From the NCBI GenBank assembly GCA_019113825.1, contig DXGR01000027.1, forward strand, positions 62,001-126,000: DNA of 64,000 nucleotides. Direction: 5' to 3'. This stretch comes from Candidatus Stackebrandtia excrementipullorum. Lineage in GTDB: Bacteria > Actinomycetota > Actinomycetes > Mycobacteriales > Micromonosporaceae. The position numbers were made by a program, and so were the translations under genes. This document shows, piece by piece, positions 20,442 through 30,488 of the stretch. The first letter of the stretch is position 1; every line of letters starts with the position of its first letter. Under the pieces are notes generated by a model, which was not told the origin of the DNA, made no database searches, and saw only the letters and a program-made list of their open reading frames with translations.

Positions 20442-21407
20442 ATGAGAATTCTACGCACCACCCTCCTGTCAGGACTCGGCGTCGCGTTGGCGATCGCCGG
20501 GCCCGGGATGGCCGTAGCCGACTCCACCGACTCCTCCAGCAGTATCGGTGCCACCACCACCGCCGAACAAGCAGCGGTAGCCGCATACTGGACACCCGAA
20601 CGCATGAAGGAGGCCACTCCACTCGACGTCATCAACGTGGCCGCCGACGAGGTGTCCACCACCGATGTCGAAATCGGCGAACCCACCACGATCGACGCCA
20701 CCGACTCCCCCGTCGACACGACCGCATTCCCCAACACCGGTGGTGAATGGACAGACGGCGGCGACGTCGTCAACACCGCGGGACGCGTCTTCTTCAGCAT
20801 GAACGGCCAAGATGCCTCATGCTCGGGTAACGCCGTCACAAGCGACAACGGAAACACCGTGCTGACCGCCGGCCACTGCGTCTACTACCAGGGTGGCTGG
20901 CACGACAACTGGGCATTCGTTCCCGGATACCACGACGGTCAAAGCCCCCACGGCACCTGGACCGCGGCGTCGACCCACGCGATTCCGCAATGGTCCTCCA
21001 GCGAGGACATGAACTACGACGTCGGTGCGGCCGTCGTCAACCCCCTCGACGGACAGAACCTGACCGATGTCGTCGGAGGGCAGGGCGTAGCCTTCAACGT
21101 CGACTACAACCTGGCGATGTACTCGTTCGGGTTCCCCGCCGCCGACCCGTACGACGGCGAAAAGTTCATCTACTGCTCCGGCGACACAATGCAGGACTTC
21201 TTCCTGACCAACGACCATGGAATGTCCTGTGACATGACCGGCGGCTCCAGCGGCGGCCCGTGGTTCGTCGACTTCGACGAGGCCACCGGCACCGGCCTGC
21301 AGGCGTCGGTGAACAGCTTCGGTTACGTCTTCCTGCCCGGCTACATGTTCGGCCCGTACTTCGGCGCCGAGGCTGAGGCGCTTTGGGAGACGGCGCAAAG
21401 CTCCTGA
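20442..21407 (+). CDS. secreted trypsin-like/V8-like serine protease
   Basis: Signal peptide; VLTAGHCVYY (His), DVGAAVVNP (Asp), MTGGSSGGPW (Ser). Confidence 0.88.
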   Translation: MRILRTTLLSGLGVALAIAGPGMAVADSTDSSSSIGATTTAEQAAVAAYWTPERMKEATPLDVINVAADEVSTTDVEIGEPTTIDATDSPVDTTAFPNTGGEWTDGGDVVNTAGRVFFSMNGQDASCSGNAVTSDNGNTVLTAGHCVYYQGGWHDNWAFVPGYHDGQSPHGTWTAASTHAIPQWSSSEDMNYDVGAAVVNPLDGQNLTDVVGGQGVAFNVDYNLAMYSFGFPAADPYDGEKFIYCSGDTMQDFFLTNDHGMSCDMTGGSSGGPWFVDFDEATGTGLQASVNSFGYVFLPGYMFGPYFGAEAEALWETAQSS

Positions 21408-21451
21408 CCTGTATAAACAATTCGTTCACGGCGCTGTCTAATTTAGATTAG
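21372..21451. repeat. 80-nt exact direct repeat, copy 1 (protease C-terminus plus terminator arm)
   Basis: gctgaggcgctttgggagacggcgcaaagctcctgacctgtataaacaattcgttcacggcgctgtctaatttagattag, identical at 23223-23302. Confidence 0.95.
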
Positions 21452-21457
21452 ACAGCG
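21432..21457 (+). terminator. Rho-independent-like terminator of the protease gene
   Basis: CGCTGTCTAAT-TTAG-ATTAGACAGCG perfect 11-bp stem, followed by tcgctttt. Confidence 0.75.
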
Positions 21458-21551
21458 TCGCTTTTGGTGGACTATGAGATATCGCACACACTGGCGCAAT
21501 GAGTCGCGACGTCCCTGCTTCACTGCCCCATCGGCTGGATCCGCATGTTCG

Positions 21552-22085
21552 TCAGCCGTCTTTGAGGCCAATAGGCGTGTAGACCCCTATTGGCACAATT
21601 GACATTCCGGGCCAGATCGGCGCGGCCGTCAACCCTGACGATTCCATATAGGATGCCATATTGAGCATTGCATCTTCGAGCTTCTCCCGACGGACGACAC
21701 CATTGCTCACAAGATCCGTGATACTTCCCAACGGGGACAGACCTCGATCTTTACCGGCCCTCGTGACAAGGCCAACCACTGCCCACTCAGATAAGTCAAC
21801 CCCGTACCGACCATACAGAGCGGAGCGTTCAGGCTCGATATATTCGCTTCGGTCAAGCAAAGTTCCCACGAACCCGTGATGGGGGTAGTTTTCCCCACGG
21901 GGACTAACCCTGATGTTTATTCCGTTAGAAGATCCCCTGCAAACACTTCCGGCCATCGATCGAACAAAACCACGCCGCCCCGGCCGATGCGGCGGCAACA
22001 ACGGCTCCACCACACTCCACAAGCCATCATCCACTATCCACGGCGCGGCCACCCCACCATCAAACCAAGCCACCCACCCGACCAC
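21552..22085 (-). pseudogene. IS5-type transposase N-terminal remnant fused by frameshift to an unrelated downstream ORF
   Basis: IVDDGLWSVVEPLLPPHRPGRRG is IS5-like; continuation IDGRKCLQGIF* lies in an adjacent frame; the rest of the ORF is not transposase-like. Confidence 0.5.
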
Positions 22086-22491
22086 CAGCGGTCACACCCG
22101 AAACTTGATAGGAGCTCTAAGGCACCCTCAAAGAGCATTTGCCGACGTGTTCCACTCCTGCTGACTGCTGACTCAATACAGCAGATTCCTGTGGATGCTG
22201 TGAGCTTGTTTCATCCTGTGTGAATGGGTGTGGTGATGGCGCGGGTGATGTTGGTGGTGCAGTGGGGGTTGCGGCGGAGTTCGCCTGGCACACCCGGAAG
22301 ACGGTCCCACACTGGCAAGATTGCGTTGGCAGTTCAAACACGAAGACGCTGGGGGGCACTTCCCCAGAAGCGGCTCAACCCAATGATCGCGCCGAAGAAT
22401 GGATACGAAGCCGACTTGAGACCGGCAACTGGCTCGCCTGGATCGCAGAAACCAACAGCAAATCTGCGGACACGCCTTTCCAAAACACGCC

Positions 22492-22508
22492 GTAGCACCT
22501 AGTGCTAC
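22492..22508 (+). promoter_or_regulatory. palindromic candidate operator of the toxin-antitoxin operon
   Basis: GTAGCAC-CTA-GTGCTAC, perfect 7-bp inverted repeat, 9 nt upstream of the antitoxin ATG (22518). Confidence 0.5.
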
Positions 22509-22517
22509 AGTTGAGGC

Positions 22518-22763
22518 ATGTACCGAGAGATCACACAACGTGAACTGCGGAACTCCTCAGCCGAAGTCATGGATGCCGTCGAAGCCGGCGAAACACTGGT
22601 CATCACCCGCAACGGCCACGCGGTGGGTGAGCTGAGGCCCATCCGCCGCCGCCGCATGGTGCCAATCGACGAGGTACTGCAAAACTTCGCCGGCTGCCCC
22701 CCCATGGACTACAGCAAGCTCAGGGCCGATGTCGACGCCCTGTTCGGAGAGGACCGCGTCTAA
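22518..22763 (+). CDS. Phd/YefM-family antitoxin
   Basis: MYREITQRELRNSSAEVMDAVEAGETLVITRNGHAVGELRPI, classic Phd/YefM. Confidence 0.88.
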   Translation: MYREITQRELRNSSAEVMDAVEAGETLVITRNGHAVGELRPIRRRRMVPIDEVLQNFAGCPPMDYSKLRADVDALFGEDRV

Positions 22764-22764
22764 A

Positions 22765-23169
22765 GTGACTGAATCGGTCCAGATCGGTGTTCTCGACACA
22801 TCGGTCGTTATTGATCTTGACCATCTCACCGCAGCCACACTTCCCAATATCGCAACCGTTCCGTCAGTCGTACTAGCCGAGCTGGGCGCTGGCATCCACG
22901 CGGCAACCGATCCCATCGAACGCGCTCACCGCGTCGATCGGTTGCAACGTGTAAGCCTGCAATTCGAATCCTTGCCCTTTGACGAGGCCGCATCGCAGCA
23001 GTATGCGCTGCTCGTTGCCCACGTCATCGCAGCCGGGAGAAACCCACGCCCTCGGCGTTTCGACCTGCTCATCGGAGCAACCGCCGCATCCAACCAGTTG
23101 CCGCTCTACACCCGAAATCCCAAAGACTTCGAAGGCTTGGAGAATGCTCTGACCGTCATACCCGTGTAG
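22765..23169 (+). CDS. PIN-domain (VapC-type) toxin
   Basis: GVLDTSVVIDLD...VVLAELGAG...RFDLLIGATAASNQLPLYTRNPKDFEGL; GTG start 1 nt after the antitoxin stop. Confidence 0.88.
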   Translation: MTESVQIGVLDTSVVIDLDHLTAATLPNIATVPSVVLAELGAGIHAATDPIERAHRVDRLQRVSLQFESLPFDEAASQQYALLVAHVIAAGRNPRPRRFDLLIGATAASNQLPLYTRNPKDFEGLENALTVIPV

Positions 23170-23222
23170 TGGTCGCTCCACCCGCATCAACATGCGGTCT
23201 GCCTCCCTACTTCGGTTCGGAA

Positions 23223-23302
23223 GCTGAGGCGCTTTGGGAGACGGCGCAAAGCTCCTGACCTGTATAAACAATTCGTTCACGGCGCTGTCTAATTTAGATT
23301 AG
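23223..23302. repeat. 80-nt exact direct repeat, copy 2
   Basis: Identical to 21372-21451; upstream it encodes a protease-like tail YFGSEAEALWETAQSS*. Confidence 0.95.
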
Positions 23303-23506
23303 GCAACGCCGCATTCCGGATCGGCGCCGAGGCCCAGGACCTCTACAACGAGGTTTCGGCCGCGTAACCGGCTTCGCCCCCACGGCCCCGCTCGGCGTTG
23401 AGCGGGACCGTCCCGTTCCTTCGCACCGTGTCGAGCATGAAATGCTCCCCTACGGAAGGGCCGCGAGACGGCACTCGCCGCTCGCTGCGGCGCCCCCGGT
23501 ACCCGG

Positions 23507-24544
23507 TCAGGCGGGAACCGCCTCTATAAGACTGAATCCCATCATGTCGGGCCCGCTTCTCACGTCGGTGACGGTAAAGCCGCTCGCCCGACACAATTCG
23601 TCGAACTCGGCCCGTGTCCGTTCACGGCCGCCGAGGTTGACCAGCATGTTCAAATCGCTGAGATACATATACGGCGGTATCGAACCGTCGACCGTGTCGG
23701 GAAGAACGGTTTCGACGATGAGGAGACGCCCGTCATCGGGTATGACCCGGCGAATGTTCCCCAGGACCGTCCCACAGTGTTCGTCGCTCCAGTCGTGAAG
23801 CACGCTCTTGACGAAGTACAGGTCCCCGCCGGAGGGAACCGACGCAAAAAAGTCACCGAACACGACGTCACATCGATCGGTGAGTCCGTTATCTCGCAGC
23901 ATCTCCTCCGTGGAGGCGGCACCGTCGGGTGTGTCGAAGACCGTGCCCCGCAGTGTGTCGCGCTGCCGGAGGAGCGCCGTCACCAGCGTGCCGTCCCCTC
24001 CACCGATATCGACGACATGCCGAAACCGTGACAGGTCGTATTCTCGGGCGATCACCGGTGCGACCCTGCCCGTTCCCTGTCCCATGGCCGCGTGAAACAT
24101 CTCCGCGACGGCCGGCTGTTGTCCTATGTAGGAGAAGAAGTCGGTACCGAACGTCTCGTCGAACGACGTCCTACCGGTTTCGATACTGCGGTCGAGGCTT
24201 CGCCATGCGTCGGTAATCAACGGATGGGTGAACATCCGTGCGGTGACCTGTGCCGAGCGTCGGCCCTCGGACCGCAGCAGTCGACCCGCCACGGTCAGGG
24301 CGAAACGATCCGGCTCGGGCTCTTCCAAAAGTCCCAGCGCCGCCCAGGTTCGAAGCAGTCGACGAGTCGCCTGCGGTTGAGTGCCGGACCTGGTGGCGAT
24401 CTCGGAGGATGTGAGCGTGCCGTCGGCGATCATGTCGGCGAATCCGAGCTGAATACCGGCGCCGAAGGCATGGCCCGCGGGGATCGAAAACGCCAGCTGG
24501 GTCACGGTCGCCGCGGCTTTGGCGATGTCGTCATTGGTGTCCAC
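23507..24544 (-). CDS. SAM-dependent O-methyltransferase (AdoMet_MTase_2-like)
   Basis: HVVDIGGGDGTLVTALLRQ; FVKSVLHDWSDEHCGTVLGNIRRVIPDDGRLLIVETVLPD. Confidence 0.88.
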   Translation of the reverse strand: MDTNDDIAKAAATVTQLAFSIPAGHAFGAGIQLGFADMIADGTLTSSEIATRSGTQPQATRRLLRTWAALGLLEEPEPDRFALTVAGRLLRSEGRRSAQVTARMFTHPLITDAWRSLDRSIETGRTSFDETFGTDFFSYIGQQPAVAEMFHAAMGQGTGRVAPVIAREYDLSRFRHVVDIGGGDGTLVTALLRQRDTLRGTVFDTPDGAASTEEMLRDNGLTDRCDVVFGDFFASVPSGGDLYFVKSVLHDWSDEHCGTVLGNIRRVIPDDGRLLIVETVLPDTVDGSIPPYMYLSDLNMLVNLGGRERTRAEFDELCRASGFTVTDVRSGPDMMGFSLIEAVPA

Positions 24545-24643
24545 TGTGCGACTCCAGGTGAGGGGGTGTCACACCAGCGTATCCAAACCGCGACGGTGAC
24601 ACGAAATGTCGACCGACACCGATGGCGACCGCCCTTGCGGCTA

Positions 24644-24673
24644 CCGTGGCGGCCCATGCCCGGGCCGCCACGG
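24644..24673 (-). terminator. hairpin downstream of the chitosanase gene
   Basis: CCGTGGCGGCCC-atgccc-GGGCCGCCACGG, perfect 12-bp stem. Confidence 0.6.
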
Positions 24674-24679
24674 CCTGCA

Positions 24680-25828
24680 CTATTTACCTGCCTGCAAGGC
24701 ACTCCACGTGGCCGGACCGACGATGCCGTCGGCGTCCAGACCATTGGCGTTTTGGTAATCCTTGACCGCCTGGCCGGTCAGCGGACCAAATTGTCCATCC
24801 TGACCGATCTCCTCCCCGAGAGCGGCGGTCAGCGCCCGCTGAAGACGCAATACCGCCGATCCGCTGGAGCCGTTCTGCAACGTCGGTGTGTCACCCGACG
24901 ACAGCATCGCAGTCCACGTGTGCGAATCGATCTCACCGGTTTCGGGCAGTCCCCTGTCGGTTTGGAAGGCGTTGACCGCTTCAACGGTCGGCTCGTCAAA
25001 CGTTCCGGTGACCTCGTCGACGGAGAACCCTAGGTCGTTGAGCAGGCACTGAGCCGACTTGACCTCGATACCCTCATCGCCCGAGCCGAGTGCGGGGTAC
25101 GAGGTGTAGCCGTAACGGCCACATCCGTTGAGCAGGTTGCTTGCCGCCTGTTCGCCTTCGGCGATGGCCTCATTGTGGTCTTCGATGGGCGAGGCCGTAA
25201 TGCCGGGGAACAGGATGTAGTCGACGACCTTGCCCGAGACTCCCCCAACCCGCGGGTCGGGGTTGATGCCGAGTTTCTCGGCCAGTGCATAGGAACCTTC
25301 ACCGATGATCGCCTGCGGTCCGACGTCACCGACGACGGCGTAAACGACCTTGTCCTGGTAGATCACGGCGGCAACGGTTCCGCCGCCGATGCCCGCCCCC
25401 TTGTAGTTCCAGCGTGAGCTGACTCCGGGCACCACGATGTGCGGCAGGGTCGCGGAGTTCAGGTACTTGCCGTCCGACTGCGTGAACGCCGTCTGCGGCT
25501 GGAACCACGGGTCGGTGTTCTCATTGCATTTGTCGGAACGCTGGCCGTCACAGACGATGTCCATGTCGGCTTTCCAGTGGACGGCGTTTCCGGTCGCGCA
25601 GACCGGGATGTCGGCGGTGCCGCCCGCGTCCTGCGAGTACCGGCCGTTCGTCAGCTCGGTGTCGCAGCCTTCGACCGCGGCACGCAGCTCGTCGGCGGTC
25701 GGGCCCGCTTGCGGTGCGACGTTCGAGGCGGGGGCCGTTGAGGCTTCGTCGGCGTAGGCGTTGACGCCGCCGATCGACAGGCCGGCGGCTAGCACGACGG
25801 CCGCCCCGGCATACCACATTCGTCTCAT
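24680..25828 (-). CDS. secreted GH75-type chitosanase with two peptidoglycan-binding-like repeats
   Basis: Signal peptide; DMDIVCDGQRSDKCNENTDPWFQPQTAF...VYAVVGDVGPQAIIGEGSYALAEKLGINPDP typical GH75; two PG_binding_1-like repeats. Confidence 0.8.
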   Translation of the reverse strand: MRRMWYAGAAVVLAAGLSIGGVNAYADEASTAPASNVAPQAGPTADELRAAVEGCDTELTNGRYSQDAGGTADIPVCATGNAVHWKADMDIVCDGQRSDKCNENTDPWFQPQTAFTQSDGKYLNSATLPHIVVPGVSSRWNYKGAGIGGGTVAAVIYQDKVVYAVVGDVGPQAIIGEGSYALAEKLGINPDPRVGGVSGKVVDYILFPGITASPIEDHNEAIAEGEQAASNLLNGCGRYGYTSYPALGSGDEGIEVKSAQCLLNDLGFSVDEVTGTFDEPTVEAVNAFQTDRGLPETGEIDSHTWTAMLSSGDTPTLQNGSSGSAVLRLQRALTAALGEEIGQDGQFGPLTGQAVKDYQNANGLDADGIVGPATWSALQAGK

Positions 25829-26149
25829 TTCGAGTCTCCTCATATGGTCGAAATTCGTCGTACCAACGTGTTCCGGGGCCGATGAGACACGTTTCACGAA
25901 TAGGACCGTATTGATAGTTCACGATAAGGCTATTTAGTTGACCTGCACATGTCAAGAATTTTCACAACTATTGACCTTTGTGAAGATTCTCGACCGTACG
26001 TTCGACCGCGAGTCCACACAGACCTGCGGCGTCGGCAAGGCGGAGCGAACGCCGCGGCAAACGCCCGACACACAAGCCGACCACGCGGTCGACGTGTCAA
26101 CACTTAAGCAAGCCCACCCATAAAATCGCGACAAAACAACCACGTCGGA

Positions 26150-26773
26150 CTAAATAACGGTCAACGACGCGTGAATCGCATCGGTATCGGCGCGGTGCAC
26201 CTCGTCGGCAACGCTGAGTGCATAGCTGTAACCACCGTCGATCTCCACGACCGTAACGGTGATGAAACCCTCCGGCGCGCCGGCCGTGGCGCTGACCGAC
26301 TCGTGTCCGTCCACTTCGCCAAAGCCCACGTTCGGGTCGCAGTCGGGTGTATCGAACAACGCGCAGGCGTGCTGCACGACCGCTTCGACCATGGCCGGCA
26401 GATCACCCTCCACCGGGATCGGCAACGCCGCCACCGGCCCGAAGTGCGCCGTGGCCGACGTCCCGGAGTCGCCGGCGGTCAACGTCGACGTCGGCCCCAC
26501 ACCCACATCGATCGAGGAGGCGACCCACCCGTCGGGCACGGCGTAACACAGGCGCGCCGCCTCGTCGGCCACCGCACCGTCGTCGCACACCGGTGACGAC
26601 TCGTCGGTCACGTCGACGGTGTCACCTCCGGGCAGCGGAGGGGCCGACATACCCAAGACAACACCGCCACCACCCAACACGACGACAACGACCACGCCGA
26701 GCAGAATCCAGACCAACCGCCACGTTCGAGGTGGGCGAGGTTCTTCATCATCACGGTCACGGGAAGACCTCAT
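26150..26773 (-). CDS. hypothetical membrane-anchored protein
   Basis: Basic/acidic N-terminus, TM TWRLVWILLGVVVVVVLGGGGVVL, extracellular domain. Confidence 0.6.
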   Translation of the reverse strand: MRSSRDRDDEEPRPPRTWRLVWILLGVVVVVVLGGGGVVLGMSAPPLPGGDTVDVTDESSPVCDDGAVADEAARLCYAVPDGWVASSIDVGVGPTSTLTAGDSGTSATAHFGPVAALPIPVEGDLPAMVEAVVQHACALFDTPDCDPNVGFGEVDGHESVSATAGAPEGFITVTVVEIDGGYSYALSVADEVHRADTDAIHASLTVI

Positions 26774-26984
26774 ACAGTCATGTTGACACATCGGCGCTTC
26801 GTTGACGGCCCCGGTTCGGTCCCCTCTCGACGCCATCGAAAGCCGTTGGCGCATACGACGGGCCGAAGGCCCCCGTCAATGCACCCTCGGGTTTGTCGAG
26901 CCGATCCGTTTTACGGCCGTACGACCACACGCCGTCCGCCGTATACGTGTCGGCACGTTCGCCGCTCATGGCGTGTCACATCCA

Positions 26985-28196
26985 TCATGGTGACTCCAGG
27001 TACGAGTGCAGTCTCTCGGCCATGGCTTCGGTGAAACGCGAATCGTTGATGGCCAGATCAAGCTCGACCAGTTCCACATTCGCCGCCACCGAAGAACGAA
27101 TGGCGTCGAACATCGCCGCATCCGCCGTGGGGTCGTGGAACGGCGCGCCTTCCACACCGTAGGCGGACATACCCCGCAACGGCAGAAAAAGCGACACCGG
27201 GCCCGTCGCGGCCGATAGCCTTTCGGCCACCGTCGCACCGAGTTTCGCCGCCTCGTCCGGCTCGGTTCGCACCACCGTGACCGCGGGATTGTGTTCAAGA
27301 ATCCGCCGACCGGCGAATTGGTCCGGCACCGTCTCGGGGCCGTGAAAGTTCACCATGTCCAAAGCCCCGAGCGACACGACCTGTGGTAGCCCAAGGCGAC
27401 CGGCCGTGGTCAGACGTTCGTCTCCGGCACGAAACACCCCTCCCACCAATCGGTCGACCAGTTCGTGTGTCGTTACGTCGAGCACTCCACCGAAGTGACC
27501 TTCTTCTATCAATCGTTCCATCGTCTGTCCACCGACACCGGTCTGATGAAAGACGATGACCTCATACCCCATCTCGGTCAGTCGGCGCCTGGCAGCGGTG
27601 ACACCGGTGGTGGTGACCCCGAACATGCTGGCGACCACGGCGGTTCGTGACGCGTCGAACTCCGGGGGACGATTCCGCACCATCCCGATCACTGCGGCCG
27701 CCGCGTTCGAAAGGATCGGTGTCGAGATGCGATTGACACCGGCGATGTCCGTGATCGCCGGGAACAGGACCAGATCACTGTGACCGACATACGAAGCGGC
27801 GTTTCCGGTCACCACCGCGGTGGAGACGATCACCTTGGGGACACCGATGGGAAGAACGTTGAAGGCGCGAGCGGCGATAGAGGTCCCGCCCGTTCCACCC
27901 AAAGCGAGCGCGCCGTCGCAATCCCCCCGAGCCCACTGTCTCCTGACGATCTCGGCTGCGCCCGTCGCCATGGCGTCTACGGCAACGGCCCCGGACCCGG
28001 CCGCAAGCCGCGCGATGTCGTGCCCCGCGGCGGCGGCGACCTCCCCTCGAGCGATGTCGGGGGTAAACGTCGGCGGCCCGAGAACCCCGGTGTCGACGAC
28101 GACCACCTTGATCCCCGCCCGCGTCAGCAGGTCGCGAACAAAGGCGTATTCGTCACCTTTGGTGTCAAGGCACCCAAGCAGGACGACGGTCTCCAC
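26985..28196 (-). CDS. Tm-1-like ATP-binding / UPF0261 family protein
   Basis: VVLLGCLDTKGDEYAFVRDLLTRAG...GALALGGTGGTSIAARAFNVLPIGVPKVIVSTAVVTGNAASYVG. Confidence 0.88.
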   Translation of the reverse strand: METVVLLGCLDTKGDEYAFVRDLLTRAGIKVVVVDTGVLGPPTFTPDIARGEVAAAAGHDIARLAAGSGAVAVDAMATGAAEIVRRQWARGDCDGALALGGTGGTSIAARAFNVLPIGVPKVIVSTAVVTGNAASYVGHSDLVLFPAITDIAGVNRISTPILSNAAAAVIGMVRNRPPEFDASRTAVVASMFGVTTTGVTAARRRLTEMGYEVIVFHQTGVGGQTMERLIEEGHFGGVLDVTTHELVDRLVGGVFRAGDERLTTAGRLGLPQVVSLGALDMVNFHGPETVPDQFAGRRILEHNPAVTVVRTEPDEAAKLGATVAERLSAATGPVSLFLPLRGMSAYGVEGAPFHDPTADAAMFDAIRSSVAANVELVELDLAINDSRFTEAMAERLHSYLESP

Positions 28197-28404
28197 CGGC
28201 TCTCCTCTCACACAAAACGGTAGAACCGTTACGGTGTCAGACAACCCGCATGAAAGGCACGGCGGGCGGCCAATTATGTCCATAACAGACCAGCGAGTTC
28301 ACGGTAACGCCTCTGTACACCGGGACCGCCCCTGATTAAGCTGCGTGGCAGGCGTTCGACCGCTCGAGACGAACGCACTCCTCTGAACCCGGCAAAGGAG
28401 ACGC

Positions 28405-29343
28405 ATGCGACGCATCGGACTCACTCTGTTCATCACCCTCCTCCTCACCGCTCTGGCCATACCAGGAACGGCGTACGCCGCCTCGACGACGATTTACATG
28501 TCACCGTCGGGCAGCGACTCCGCATCGGGCACGTCCGGCAGTCCCGTCAAATCCCTCCAGGGGGTGAAACGGGTGTTGATCAACCGCGGCGGAGACACCG
28601 CGACCATCATGGTGCGTGCAGGCACCTACTACGAAACCAAGATGGCCAGCTGGAACGGCATCCCGCAGGACCACCTGAACTTCCGCCGCGACGGAAGCAA
28701 CCGTCCGGTGTTCGACGGTCGCAACCTGACCGGTACGGCCCGGTACTGGATGAGCACCGCCGGCGGCCCGTCACTGGACGTCCGTGAACTGTTGGTCCGC
28801 AACTACCGCACCGGCGGGATCCGGTTCGACACCGACGGCAACACCGTCCGCAACATGTTCTTCGAGCGCATCGGAAACAGGCACGTTTCGGGTGGTCCCG
28901 GCTACGCGGCCCTGCACCTGCTGGGGTCGTCGAAAAACACCTTCAACAACATCGTGTTCCGCAATCTCGAAAACAGCGACTGCCCCGGCTGTGTCCACGG
29001 TGTCTACGCGGCCAACAACAGTGACTCCAACACCATCTCCAACAGCACGTTCGACCGCATCACCGGAGATCCCGTTCGGTTCCGCCACGGCACCGACAAC
29101 AACACCGTCACCAACAACGAGTTCTACCGAAACGGTCGCCCGGGAACCAACCGGGCCGAGGTGTCGTTCTGGCGGTTCAAGTCGAGCGAAACCTGCGGTA
29201 CCAACAACCGCGTCACCAACAACAAATACGACGGTCGGTATTACAGCGGCGGTTACGGACAGGCCATGATCGGGTCCGGTTCGGAACCGGGCGTCACACG
29301 CTGTTCCAGCGCCGTCAGCGGCAGCGGAAACGTCCGCGTGTAA
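28405..29343 (+). CDS. secreted right-handed parallel beta-helix protein
   Basis: Signal peptide; YMSPSGSDSASGTSGSPVKSLQ and repeated N-rich beta-helix turns. Confidence 0.75.
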   Translation: MRRIGLTLFITLLLTALAIPGTAYAASTTIYMSPSGSDSASGTSGSPVKSLQGVKRVLINRGGDTATIMVRAGTYYETKMASWNGIPQDHLNFRRDGSNRPVFDGRNLTGTARYWMSTAGGPSLDVRELLVRNYRTGGIRFDTDGNTVRNMFFERIGNRHVSGGPGYAALHLLGSSKNTFNNIVFRNLENSDCPGCVHGVYAANNSDSNTISNSTFDRITGDPVRFRHGTDNNTVTNNEFYRNGRPGTNRAEVSFWRFKSSETCGTNNRVTNNKYDGRYYSGGYGQAMIGSGSEPGVTRCSSAVSGSGNVRV

Positions 29344-29388
29344 AGCCCTCTGTTCTAGCTCCGAGGTTCGAATACCGCCTCGTGGCTT

Positions 29389-29435
29389 GGCGAAGGTCCT
29401 GCGCATACAACACCGATATGGGCAGGACCTTCGCC
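29389..29435 (+). terminator. hairpin downstream of the beta-helix gene
   Basis: GGCGAAGGTCCTGC / GCAGGACCTTCGCC perfect 14-bp stem, 19-nt loop. Confidence 0.5.
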
Positions 29436-29570
29436 GTCCTGCGATCCATCCGCCCGTACGACCGCCCACCACGAACGAGGTCCACAGGCAACTTTCAAGG
29501 CGGTTTCCCCAAATCCCGTCCGAACGTATCGCGGGGCCCTAACGTGGCGCATGGACCTTTAAGGAGACAC

Positions 29571-30398
29571 ATGACGGCACCGACGGTGAAACTCAACGAC
29601 GGCAACCACATGCCCTCGATAGGCCTCGGCACCTACCCCATGGACGATGAGGCCGCTTTCGACGCCGTGTTGTCGGCCGTCGACGCCGGCTATCGGCTTT
29701 TCGACACGGCAGCTCGTTACGGTAACGAAGCGGGTGTCGGCCGCGCCGTCGTCGCCAGTGGTCTCGACCGGTCCGAGCTTTTCGTCACTACGAAGCTGCC
29801 CGGGTCCGACCACGGATACGAGACCACTTTGGCGTCGTTCGAGGATGCGCGACGGCGTCTCGGCCTCGAATACGTCGACCTGTACCTCATCCATTGGCCA
29901 CTGCCGGCGGTCAACCGGTACGTCGACTCGTTCAAGGCCATGATCAAACTGCGCGACGACGGTCTGGTCGCCTCCATCGGCGTATCCAACTTCAACGAAG
30001 CGCACCTGCGCCGATTGTGGGAGGAAACGGGCACGGCACCGGCGGTCAACCAGATCGAACTTCACCCCGGCTTTCATCAGGCCGATGTTCGCAACGCCAA
30101 CGCGGCCGGCGACATCGTGACGCAGGCTTGGAGTCCGCTGGGACGCGGGACCGACATCCTCACCCACCCCGCAGTCCGAGGCATAGCCGCCGACCACTCG
30201 GTGACACCTGCTCAGGTGGTCCTGCGGTGGGAGATCCAGCTCGGTGTCGTCCCCATCCCGAAATCCGGTGATCCGGGTCGTCAACGCGCCAACATCGACG
30301 TCTTCGGGTTTGACCTCAACGACGAGCAGATGCGTGTGCTCACCTGTATGGACACCGGACGCGTCGGCGGGGACCCCGACGTCCATGAAGAGTTCTAA
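29571..30398 (+). CDS. aldo/keto reductase
   Basis: MPSIGLGTYPMDDE...YRLFDTAARYGNE...YVDLYLIHWPLP...VPIPKS. Confidence 0.92.
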   Translation: MTAPTVKLNDGNHMPSIGLGTYPMDDEAAFDAVLSAVDAGYRLFDTAARYGNEAGVGRAVVASGLDRSELFVTTKLPGSDHGYETTLASFEDARRRLGLEYVDLYLIHWPLPAVNRYVDSFKAMIKLRDDGLVASIGVSNFNEAHLRRLWEETGTAPAVNQIELHPGFHQADVRNANAAGDIVTQAWSPLGRGTDILTHPAVRGIAADHSVTPAQVVLRWEIQLGVVPIPKSGDPGRQRANIDVFGFDLNDEQMRVLTCMDTGRVGGDPDVHEEF

Positions 30399-30450
30399 GA
30401 AGCGACCGATCACCGCTGCGGCAGCTCCGGACTCGTCGACGCCGAGTGGA

Positions 30451-30488
30451 CGACGGGAGTTCACGCCTGCGGGCGTGAACTCCCGTCG
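30451..30488. terminator. bidirectional terminator-like hairpin between convergent genes
   Basis: CGACGGGAGTTCACGCC-TGCG-GGCGTGAACTCCCGTCG, perfect 17-bp stem. Confidence 0.75.
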
